A stretch of DNA of 22,551 bases from an uncultured Finegoldia sp. (GTDB lineage Bacteria > Bacillota > Clostridia > Tissierellales > Peptoniphilaceae). Shown piece by piece: positions 15,968 through 22,551 of the stretch. The translations under genes were made by a program, and so were the position numbers. The stretch lies in contig NZ_CAMXVC010000029.1 of NCBI RefSeq assembly GCF_947252345.1, positions 1-22,551 on the forward strand. The letters run 5' to 3'. Each line of letters opens with the position of its first letter. Within the stretch, counting starts at the first letter, position 1. The notes beneath the pieces were generated by a model. That model did not search any database, was not told the DNA's origin, and saw only the letters and a list, made by a program, of their open reading frames with translations.

Positions 15968-16810
15968 TTAATGAACCATTGTAGCTATTGAAACTCCGAT
16001 AATTATAGCTGCGACTATAAGTCCAAATACAATTCCCGAAACAATACTTATAATTGCTGATTTTATGCCGACTGCAAGAAGCCTTTCATCTTCGATTCTG
16101 TCGTAGAATACCGAAGAATACAAAACCACTCCTATTATCAAATTCAATATCGCTGGTATAAATGTAGTTGGCAACGCCATTGTCAACACTCCCAACAAAG
16201 ATTCAGCTGCGACATAAACCCCAAGTCTCGCATCTCGTTCGATTGGATTCAAAGCTGGCTTCATATCTTTTTTTGTGAAGTGGAACATAATTCTGCAAAC
16301 CAAAAAGTAGAAAAACATTGATATAATAGCTGTCAACACGCTGAACAAATTGTAATTAACACCTATTTTTGCTACACTTGAAGCTTGGTCAGGGTCAAGT
16401 TTTACTTTTAAAACCAATGTAATATATGTGAACAAACAGAACAACAAGAATAAAATTATAAATCCACCCTTTTTATTGAATTTTTCAATAAATCCATTCA
16501 AGACAGAGAATATCTTTTGGCAAAAACCAGCATATCCCGCTGAATTTCTTTGCGTGAAATCAACAAGTTCATTTTCCTCTTCCTCTTGATTTTCAAAAAA
16601 GAAACTGTCATCTGTTTTCTCATAGTGCTCGTGTTCATCTGAACAAGAACACTCCTCGTGAGAGCTGTAATTTGAGTTCACATTTGAAAAGCTATCGCTG
16701 TCCTCGCTGTAACCCCCACTTTTGTTTTCATTATTTGAAAAATAATTGCCATCTTTTATGTGCTCATTATCTTCATTTCCGTAATTTTTTAAATCTTTAT
16801 CGTCTGACAT
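15968..16810 (-). CDS. Membrane protein with long acidic N-terminal tail, unknown function
   Basis: The first 100 or so of the 280 residues are low-complexity and strongly acidic, rich in Asp, Glu, Asn and Ser, with a His/Cys patch (EECSCSDEHEHYEKTDD, about 53-69) that could bind metal. About four to five hydrophobic helices follow from roughly residue 115 (GGFIILFLLFCLFTYITLVL) to the C-terminus. There is no signal peptide, so the tail is probably cytoplasmic. I do not recognise a family. It follows the PPK2 gene by 16 bases with its own AGGGAGGT ribosome site, so the two form an operon. A link to polyphosphate or nucleotide metabolism is only guilt by association. Confidence 0.7.
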   Translation of the reverse strand: MSDDKDLKNYGNEDNEHIKDGNYFSNNENKSGGYSEDSDSFSNVNSNYSSHEECSCSDEHEHYEKTDDSFFFENQEEEENELVDFTQRNSAGYAGFCQKIFSVLNGFIEKFNKKGGFIILFLLFCLFTYITLVLKVKLDPDQASSVAKIGVNYNLFSVLTAIISMFFYFLVCRIMFHFTKKDMKPALNPIERDARLGVYVAAESLLGVLTMALPTTFIPAILNLIIGVVLYSSVFYDRIEDERLLAVGIKSAIISIVSGIVFGLIVAAIIIGVSIATMVH

Positions 16811-16826
16811 ATTTACCTCCCTTTAA

Positions 16827-17687
16827 TTAATCCTGTTTTTTTTCATCTTCTGATAGGAGAACCTCTCTCCATTTATCCAACTGTTCTTCCTCTTCTTTCG
16901 AAAGCTTTGGCGTTTGTGGATTCATCTTTTCAAACAAATCCAACATAATTTCGCTGACAACAAACCTTGTGAACCACTTGTTGTCTGCCGGAATCACATA
17001 CCAAGGCGCATAATCAGTCGATGTGTTTTGTAACATATCCTCGTATGCCCTGTGATAATCGTCCCAGTTTTTCCTTTCCAATATATCGCTCGCTTGAAAC
17101 TTCCAATGTTTTTCCTCCAAATTAATTCTATCCAAAAGCCTTCTCTTTTGCTCATCCTTGGACACATTCAAGAAAAACTTCACAACCTTGATTCCATTGT
17201 TGTCCAAATATTTTTCAAACGCATTGATATCTTCGAATCTTTTTTCCCAAAAATCATCATCATTTCTATTGTTTACCAAATTATGAACACGAGTCACCAG
17301 CACATCCTCATAGTGAGACCTGTTGAAAATCCCAACTTCACCATAAGCAGGAGTAGCCTTAGTGATTCGCCACAAATAATCGTGGTCCAATTCTTCGATA
17401 GAAGGCTTTTTAAAAGAAGTAACCTTGCAACCAGAAGGATTGAGAGCAGTGAACACCTTTTTTACCAAGCTATCCTTGCCTGCAGCATCCATCGCCTGAA
17501 GCACCACCAATATCGCTCTTTTATTTTCTGCGTATAATTTTTCTTGGTATTCAAACAATTTTTTTAAATTTTGTGGCAGTATTTCTTCCGTCACTTCTTT
17601 TTTGGAAAAAGAATCATCTTTTTTTGTGCTAAATTTTTCCAAGTCCGCCTTTTTATTTGGTGTAACCTTGTATTTTTTAAAATCCAT
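16827..17687 (-). CDS. Polyphosphate kinase 2 family protein
   Basis: This 286-residue protein is a PPK2-type kinase, which moves phosphate between polyphosphate and nucleotides (usually forming ADP or ATP from AMP or ADP) in the cytoplasm. Walker A reads MDAAGKD (66-72), the lid region contains FNRSHYEDVLVTRVH (121-135), and KFQASDILERKNWDDY is the typical C-terminal block. Length and motifs fit single-domain PPK2, possibly class III, but class needs a tree. I choose the ATG at 17687 because AGGT lies 8 bases before it; the frame opens 36 bases earlier at a TTG without a ribosome site. It is first in an operon with the acidic-tailed membrane protein. Confidence 0.9.
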   Translation of the reverse strand: MDFKKYKVTPNKKADLEKFSTKKDDSFSKKEVTEEILPQNLKKLFEYQEKLYAENKRAILVVLQAMDAAGKDSLVKKVFTALNPSGCKVTSFKKPSIEELDHDYLWRITKATPAYGEVGIFNRSHYEDVLVTRVHNLVNNRNDDDFWEKRFEDINAFEKYLDNNGIKVVKFFLNVSKDEQKRRLLDRINLEEKHWKFQASDILERKNWDDYHRAYEDMLQNTSTDYAPWYVIPADNKWFTRFVVSEIMLDLFEKMNPQTPKLSKEEEEQLDKWREVLLSEDEKKQD

Positions 17688-17745
17688 ATCATTACCTCGA
17701 ACATAATCACGCCGTGCCGACAAACAATCGACAATTTATATTATT

Positions 17746-17774
17746 ATATTACTACAAAAAACAAAAAAATTCAA
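17746..17774 (-). promoter_or_regulatory. Promoter of the PPK2 operon
   Basis: TTGAAT (17769-17774) and TAATAT (17746-17751) are 17 bases apart on the minus strand, about 60 bases before the start codon. Confidence 0.6.
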
Positions 17775-17857
17775 CACTTTACTATAACATTCATACAATT
17801 TATAACTACTTTACCAACAATTTCTCTCAATTAACCAATTTAATTAAAAATTATTAC

Positions 17858-17877
17858 TGTCAAAAAATTTTTTGACA
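17858..17877. repeat. Perfect 20-base palindrome
   Basis: The arm TGTCAAAAAA (17858-17867) is followed without a spacer by its exact reverse complement TTTTTTGACA (17868-17877). It contains TTGACA on both strands. It lies about 85 bases upstream of the PPK2 promoter and could be a regulator site or part of an older promoter; no good -10 is seen on either side. Confidence 0.6.
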
Positions 17878-17887
17878 CACAAAAATA

Positions 17888-18272
17888 CCGCTGCTCGAAA
17901 CTATGGTCTAATTTATTATCCAAACGTAACCCCCCTTGGAAATATTATTCAATTTATCCTTTATTACAAATGCTCTCATTTTAATCCCAGCTACAGTTTT
18001 TAATCTTCTGTAACCGTTGAATTTACAAAACTTTTTTATCAACTATTCCCATTCATTCAGGCCTCTTTATCATTGATGTATTCACATAATTGTGATAATA
18101 TTAATTAAGAAAATAAGGCGAAAACTAGGGCTGTCAATTATAAAAGCTCTTTTTTGATGAATATATTTCCAATCAGAGCTTAATTAGAATTAGCAATATT
18201 TTCGTCAATATTATTACCAAACTACGCAAAGTGCAATATACCACTAGAGAAAGTGTAAGGCATATATTAAGC
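17888..18272. other. Gene-free stretch before the restriction locus
   Basis: No frame here reads as a gene on either strand. I note TCACA-TAAT-TGTGA at 18082-18095, a short inverted repeat of operator type, and AAGCTC/GAGCTT arms around 18146-18182 that could form a loose hairpin. The rest is AT-rich with scattered stops, and may be decayed sequence. Confidence 0.5.
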
Positions 18273-18302
18273 TTTACACAAAAAGCCCAATGATGTTATA
18301 GA
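18273..18302 (+). promoter_or_regulatory. Promoter of the hsdM remnant
   Basis: TTTACA (18273-18278) and TATAGA (18297-18302) are 18 bases apart, about 24 bases before the start codon. It looks functional, so the broken locus may still be transcribed. Confidence 0.55.
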
Positions 18303-18325
18303 ATTTAAAGCGGAGAAAAATCGAA

Positions 18326-19305
18326 ATGATTAATATAAGAAAACTAGAATCAGAATTATGGGAATCTGCGGATTTATTACGTGCAGGTTCAAAGCTGACA
18401 TCAAATCAATATTGTATGCCTGTTCTTGGGCTTATTTTCCTACGCTACGCATATAGCAGATACAAAATGGTTGAAGCAGAAATCTTAAAAGGACGTCCAT
18501 CTCGAGGAGGTCGAGTTTTGCCTGTTGAGGCAAGTGACTTCGCAGCTAAGAGCGCCTTATATCTTCCTAAGGAAGCCCATGATTATTTGTTGAATCTTCC
18601 TGAAGATATTTCTGCTTTAGGACTTGTTAATAAAGACGGTCATACTATGAATAGTTTAGGAGAAGTTGTCAATAATGCTAGGCATCTCATTGAAGAACAA
18701 AGCGAACAATTAGTAGGTGTATTGCCTAAGACTTATACCGATTTCTCTGATGAGATTTTATCAGAACTTCTTCGTATATTTAATAACTCAGCTCTTGAAG
18801 AAGTCGATGGAGATATAATCGGAAGAATCTATGAGTACTTTTTAAATAAATTTGCAAAAAATATCGCATCAGATGATGGTGTTTTCTTTACACCTAAGTC
18901 TCTTGTCAAGATGATTGTTAATATTATTGAACCTACAAGTGGTGTCTTACTTGACCCAGCTTGTGGCTCGGGTGGTATGTTCATTCAATCAGGGGATTTT
19001 GTAAATGCTACAGGAATGAATGCTAACAGCACTATGACTTTCTATGGTCAGGAGAAGGTTGAATATAACGCTCAGCTTTGCCTTATGAATATGGCAGTTC
19101 ATGGACTAACAGGTGTCATCAAATCCGGTGACCAAGCTAACAGTTTCTATTACGATGCCCATAACCTTGATGGCTCTTGCGATTATATAATGGCAATCCA
19201 CCTTTCAATGTAGACAAAGTAAAGGCGGAATCATGCGAAAGCGCAAAGCGTTTACCTTTCGGTATGCCCAGCATTAATAAAAATAAAGAAGTTGGAAATG
19301 CTAAT
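18326..19305 (+). pseudogene. hsdM: Type I restriction-modification methylase, truncated and frameshifted
   Basis: The 5' two thirds of an HsdM N6-adenine methylase. It opens with MINIRKLESELWESADLLR, carries the N-terminal helical domain and the S-adenosylmethionine motif DPACGSGG (210-217). The catalytic motif IV should read NPPFN. One base is missing around 19194-19197, so the frame turns into IHLSM and stops at 19211-19213. With one base restored it reads ANPPFNVDKVKAES, then RLPFGMPSINKNKEVGNAN, ending at 19305. There the match ends abruptly and HsdR sequence begins. A normal HsdM has about 500 or more residues, so about 170-200 are lost. Methylase activity is not expected. AAAGCGGAG precedes the ATG. 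Confidence 0.92.
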
Positions 19306-20185
19306 CAATGCTTATGATTTTATGAAGTTATCATATCTTCAGGAAGCAGCCAATGCAGTATGTGGTTCGATTGAGGATAAAAAAACATTTACTACCTATG
19401 CTTCTGAATTGAATCGTCTAATGAAATATGCTGACAGAGATGATATCACGAGCCACACTCGTAAGCAGTATGAAGCTATTAACGCTATCTATGCTGAACT
19501 TCAGAAAAAGCGTAAGCACACCAATACCACTGACCTTATGATTGAAATCAATAGAATTATAAGTGATTATGTTGAGATTGAGCTTACACCTACTACGGTG
19601 CGTGAAAAAACACGTAGATTTGATATCAGTGCAATTGATTTCGACCTTCTTCGCAGGGAGTTCGCAAAAGTTAAGAAAAAGAATCTTATTCTAAAGGATT
19701 TAGAGGAAGTAATCCAAAATAAACTTGACAGTATGCTTTTTGCTAATCCTAATCGAATTAACTATTACGAACGCTATCAGCAAATTATCGATGATTATAA
19801 TAGTGAAAAGAACCGAGCTACAATAGAAAAAACTTTTATGGAATTGATGGATTTGGCCAATAATATGAGTCAAGAAGAACAACGCTATGTCCGTGAAGGC
19901 TTTAAAAGTGACGAGGAACTTTCTTTTTATGATATGTTGTTCCGTGATGATTTGAGTAAAACGGACATCAAGAAACTCAAAGAAGTTACAATATCACTAA
20001 TACAGAAAATTAAAACAAAAATTGCAGAATTTGACCATTGGACAGATAAGCAAGAAACAAAAGCAGCTATTAATAATCTTATTCGTGATACACTTTGGAA
20101 AGAATTGCCGGTGTGTTACGATGAGGTAAGTATCTCTATGTATCGTCAAAATATTTATGAATATGTATATACTCGATATAGATAA
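19304..20185 (+). pseudogene. hsdR: C-terminal part of type I restriction subunit R
   Basis: This frame encodes about 293 residues matching the C-terminal region of HsdR, with characteristic stretches YDFMKLSYLQEAANAVC, RKQYEAINAIYAELQKKRK, MLFANPNRINYYERYQQII, FDHWTDKQETKAAINNLI and the natural end IYEYVYTRYR. A whole HsdR has roughly 1000 residues; the N-terminal nuclease (PD-D/ExK) and both helicase domains are missing. No ribosome site precedes any start codon in this frame, and it is joined out of frame to the hsdM fragment. It is therefore a leftover of a deletion rather than a gene. The remaining frame is open to its stop, so decay is recent or the deletion is young. Confidence 0.92.
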
Positions 20186-20259
20186 GTTGCTTAACAAAAT
20201 ATTATAACCAATCTCTTATGCCATTTCAGTTCTTGAGCATAAGAAAACGACCAGATAGG

Positions 20260-20312
20260 TTAACTGACCTCCTTTAGTTAGTTTTTAAGTCTAACTTTTG
20301 GGGGTCAGTTCA
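20260..20312. mobile_element. 53-base inverted-repeat element resembling IS3-family ends
   Basis: TTAACTGACCTCCTTTAGTTAG (20260-20281, given here in two parts: TTAACTGACC and TCCTTTAGTTAG) faces the right arm CTAACTTTTGG plus GGGTCAGTTCA (20291-20312). The arms match at 17 of 22 positions around a 9-base centre. Read outward, the right end TGAACTGACCCCCAAAAGT resembles terminal repeats of IS3-family elements. No transposase is left and no target duplication is seen. A plain hairpin between two converging genes is the alternative. Confidence 0.45.
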
Positions 20313-20367
20313 TTTCACTAATTGGTCACATTTTAAATTTAATTTAAATTGATTCAGACGTATTTTC

Positions 20368-21657
20368 CTATAAGCTTACTTGCTCTTCCATATTGTTTTT
20401 TATTCTTTTAAAACTATCCAAATGAATTTCGTGAGTAAAATTTTCTATTAAAATTTCATAGCTATCATCAAAAAACTTTTTTATGCTTTTTTTAGCACTT
20501 ATATCTGCCATTGTGTATATGATATAAAGTCCTTGCAAAATCGCTTTTGTAACTAAGGGATCACCTGCTGAATAAGAAATTATCTGGCTGAAACCAAGAT
20601 ATAGTTCGTCCTCCACAGAATAACTTTGATAAATTATTTTTACATCTTCGTCCTCTTTCAGGATTATAAAATGATTGCCTGTAGATAATAGTTTCCCTAG
20701 CAATGATGACATTTTATTTATACACATTATTGCAGTATTTGGATCATTTGTGCCAGGGCTTAGGGCCATATTCGCGATTTCGGTTAAGTTTACAATTCCA
20801 CGGTGATAATCTTCTTCTCTATTATTGTAAGCATTTATTATAAACAATGGACTTAATTTTTCTTTTAATTCTTTTTTATCATTATCATCTAACTCGCATT
20901 GGAATATATTTAATTCCCCTACGCTTTCTCCTTTGGTTGTGTATTCACCAATTCTCTTGTTTATAGTAAGTTCTGCTTTTATGCCATTAAGCTCTTTAAA
21001 AATCTCATCTGCTTTTATTTCAAATAAATAACCTGAACTCTCAGCTACAATTGATAACTTTGTAGATTCGTCGCCTTCTTCATAATGCTTAGCTTTTTTT
21101 CTTAGTTCTACCTCTTTATCAATAAGTTTCTCGCAATCATTAAAAATATTTTCTATAATATTTGATACTTTTAGATTATCAAGAACCTGCCTTGAGAAAG
21201 CTATAAAACTTAGCATCGCAATTATAGCATAGGCTATTCCGAAACTTCCAGCGACAACATGTTGGTCTGGAGCAATATCTTGCAATAATAGGATACTGAT
21301 TACTGAATAGAAAAAACCACTTACAAATATACCATATAAACCAAGAACTCCGGTCCTATCTATGAAACTCTGAAGCATCCTAGGTGATATGCTACTGCTA
21401 TATTTATTAAGTACAGTGACAATAATTGTAAAACAAAAAGTACTTATAGTCAAAAATATTCCAGATATATTAGAAAGGAAATCTACCGAAACTTCAACCG
21501 ACAACAATAGTTGTTTGGGAATATAAGATTTAATTGCAATATATTGATGATCAAAAATCCAGGTAACTAAAAGAAGCGACACTGTTAAAATTAAAAATCT
21601 TGACATTCTTAAAAAATTCTTATGATTAAAAAACCACAATTTAATTTTGGACAACAT
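20368..21657 (-). CDS. DUF2254 family membrane protein
   Basis: This 429-residue protein has about four N-terminal membrane helices (around residues 17-38, 55-85, 105-127 and 137-160) and a soluble C-terminal half. The helix-rich stretch FLTISTFCFTIIVTVLNKYS followed by SPRMLQSFI, and the later block ALSPGTNDPNTAIMCI, are the DUF2254 marks. The family has no established function that I can name. The ATG at 21657 follows AGGAGG by 7 bases; the frame opens two codons earlier at a TTG that lies too close to the ribosome site. A strong extended -10 promoter lies upstream. It converges with the hsdR remnant. Confidence 0.85.
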   Translation of the reverse strand: MLSKIKLWFFNHKNFLRMSRFLILTVSLLLVTWIFDHQYIAIKSYIPKQLLLSVEVSVDFLSNISGIFLTISTFCFTIIVTVLNKYSSSISPRMLQSFIDRTGVLGLYGIFVSGFFYSVISILLLQDIAPDQHVVAGSFGIAYAIIAMLSFIAFSRQVLDNLKVSNIIENIFNDCEKLIDKEVELRKKAKHYEEGDESTKLSIVAESSGYLFEIKADEIFKELNGIKAELTINKRIGEYTTKGESVGELNIFQCELDDNDKKELKEKLSPLFIINAYNNREEDYHRGIVNLTEIANMALSPGTNDPNTAIMCINKMSSLLGKLLSTGNHFIILKEDEDVKIIYQSYSVEDELYLGFSQIISYSAGDPLVTKAILQGLYIIYTMADISAKKSIKKFFDDSYEILIENFTHEIHLDSFKRIKNNMEEQVSL

Positions 21658-21695
21658 ACGCAATCCTCCTGTTTAAATATTGTAATTATGAAACT

Positions 21696-21724
21696 ATATT
21701 ATCATATACTTGATTTTTGTCCAA
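21696..21724 (-). promoter_or_regulatory. Promoter of the DUF2254 gene
   Basis: TTGGAC (21719-21724) and TAATAT (21696-21701) are 17 bases apart on the minus strand, and TGA before the -10 gives an extended element. Confidence 0.7.
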
Positions 21725-22135
21725 TATGAAATGGTATATTCATCTTTTTGTAATTGAAAAATCCTTGGTGATTTTCCCGCTTATTTCCCCAATCTATCTT
21801 CAATCAATCTCTAAAAGAAACTACTCAATTACACCCCAATGAGGTTTATTAGAAATAATCCCAGTTCGCCATTTAAAATGCTACAACAATTTGTGGAATT
21901 AAATGGATGGATTAGACGCCGATGAAAAGCCTCGCAGCTGAGTCGTACAATTAGAAAGTCGAGGTTGTGAGTCGACGAATCAAGTTTAATACGCCATTTA
22001 GACCGCAAATTTATTCCCATTCTTCTTTTCCAAACGTACGATACACTAGATAATTTTTTTAGAGCATCACTAAATCTATTTTAATTTATTTTTCCCATTA
22101 TATATTATCCATGGTTTTTACATTTATTTTTTTGA
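21725..22135. other. Gene-free stretch with short internal repeats
   Basis: I see no convincing gene. A 63-codon frame on the minus strand (21829-22020) lacks a ribosome site and a recognisable domain. CGCCATTTA occurs at 21867-21875 and again at 21992-22000. Between them two related units containing GAGTCG are found, and CCTCG can pair with CGAGG. Local GC is higher than in the flanks. It may be a repeat element or a fossil. Confidence 0.4.
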
Positions 22136-22185
22136 AAATAAAAAACTACCAATAATCTATTCCTAGATTCTTAGTAGTTTTTATT
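22136..22185 (-). terminator. Terminator of the partial gene at the right end
   Basis: AAATAAAAACTAC (22136-22148) and GTAGTTTTTATTT (22173-22185) form a perfect 13-bp stem. An inner AATCTA/TAGATT stem (22153-22158 with 22163-22168) follows a symmetric 4-base internal loop. T-rich sequence exists on both strands, so it may work both ways. Confidence 0.75.
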
Positions 22186-22223
22186 TATTATAACTTAGAT
22201 TACTGATTCATCAACTAAATTAC

Positions 22224-22510
22224 TTAAATTTTATTCCAGTCCTTCTCTTCTAATTTTTTTAAATTAGCCTTGTTAGTTCTAAAAATTCTCCCATTAAAAG
22301 GAATTTCATATCCTATTCTTTTTCCAATATGAACTAATTCTATAATAGCTTTATTATTTTTAACTTTGATATCAAAAGAGCTGATTTCATTCCATGGCAT
22401 CAACAAAAAGTCTCCTTTAACAGAATTACTTATTTCCTCTTCGTGAATTCCTTTGTTTGAAAAATATAAGATAAAAGTTCTATTTGAATCAAATGTATAA
22501 TATACCCCCC
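22224..22510 (-). CDS. Unrecognised protein, 5' end cut by the contig end
   Basis: The frame is open from the contig edge to a stop at 22224, giving about 95 residues without a start. Readable parts include VYYTFDSNRTFILYFSNKG, then LLMPWNEISSFDIKVKNN, then IIELVHIGKRIGYEIPFN and a lysine-rich end. The alternating beta-strand pattern and the PWNEI-S turn resemble a small PH-like or beta-barrel domain, but I cannot name a family. An internal ATG could be chosen as start, but the frame clearly continues upstream of it with similar codon use. A hairpin terminator follows. Confidence 0.6.
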
Positions 22511-22551
22511 CTGTCTCTTATACACATCTCCGAGCCCACGAGACCGTTATT
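22511..22551 (+). other. Illumina Nextera adapter and partial index (artefact)
   Basis: Bases 22511-22529 are the 19-base Tn5 mosaic end CTGTCTCTTATACACATCT. Bases 22530-22544 are CCGAGCCCACGAGAC, the Nextera read-2 adapter. The last seven bases (22545-22551) are then part of an i7 index. This is library sequence left on a contig end, not organism DNA. Confidence 0.98.

Noticed and set aside
17052..17537. 161-codon plus-strand frame inside the PPK2 gene
   Set aside because: Antisense shadow of PPK2; no ribosome site, no domain.
18082..18095. TCACA-TAAT-TGTGA inverted repeat as a CRP/FNR or Rex operator
   Set aside because: The spacing and base pattern do not match any of these consensus sites, and no intact gene is attached; kept only as a note.
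18326..20185. A working restriction-modification defence system
   Set aside because: The methylase catalytic motif is frameshifted, the specificity subunit is absent, and the restriction subunit lacks its nuclease and helicase domains.
21829..22020. 63-codon minus-strand frame
   Set aside because: No ribosome site, no recognisable domain, and it overlaps a repeat-like patch; treated as non-coding.
1..22510. CRISPR array, prophage, tRNA or rRNA genes
   Set aside because: I looked for regularly spaced direct repeats, phage structural genes and RNA gene landmarks and found none.

Overview
The DNA is AT-rich, with strong Shine-Dalgarno sequences, low-GC Gram-positive promoters, a T-box leader and an anaerobe's gene set (double-cubane-cluster reductase, OPT transporter, PPK2, MurE). 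This suggests an anaerobic Firmicute of the Peptoniphilaceae type. Finegoldia magna is my best guess from gene content and codon style, but I could not test it. The right end is not biological: bases 22511-22551 are Illumina Nextera adapter plus partial index, so the window ends at a short-read contig edge.

Layout. 1-374: a T-box leader with its own promoter and terminator, reading left toward a gene outside the window; the specifier is probably ATG (Met). 419-4082 (minus): class I ribonucleotide reductase large subunit under two NrdR-like boxes, followed by a transglutaminase-like lipoprotein. 4189-6471 (minus): a multi-pass membrane protein and a protein shaped like an ABC ATPase that has lost its ATP-binding motifs. 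6663-7352 (plus): a DUF554 membrane protein. 7353-8898: a sparse region holding a possible structured RNA, a small membrane protein, a tiny ORF and a decayed XRE regulator. 8899-11217 (minus): an OPT oligopeptide transporter overlapping a PqqD-like gene, with promoter and terminator. 11373-12957: a Wzx-type flippase. 12988-14293: a double-cubane-cluster reductase with a Fur-like box. 14353-15910: murE. 15919-17774: PPK2 kinase and an acidic-tailed membrane protein in one operon. 18273-20185 (plus): a ruined type I restriction-modification locus in which the front of hsdM is joined to the back of hsdR. 20260-20312: a short inverted-repeat element resembling IS3-family ends. 20368-21724 (minus): a DUF2254 membrane protein. 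22136-22510: a terminator and the 3' part of an unrecognised gene cut by the contig end.

Most genes are single housekeeping or membrane functions on the minus strand, each with its own promoter and terminator. The parts that look like genome turnover are 7.5-8.7 kb (decayed regulator) and 17.9-20.3 kb (restriction-modification scar and IS-like fossil). I see no complete defence system, prophage, CRISPR array, tRNA or rRNA. The least explained items are the degenerate ABC-like pair, the PqqD-like protein coupled to an OPT transporter, and the possible RNA at 7.6-8.0 kb.
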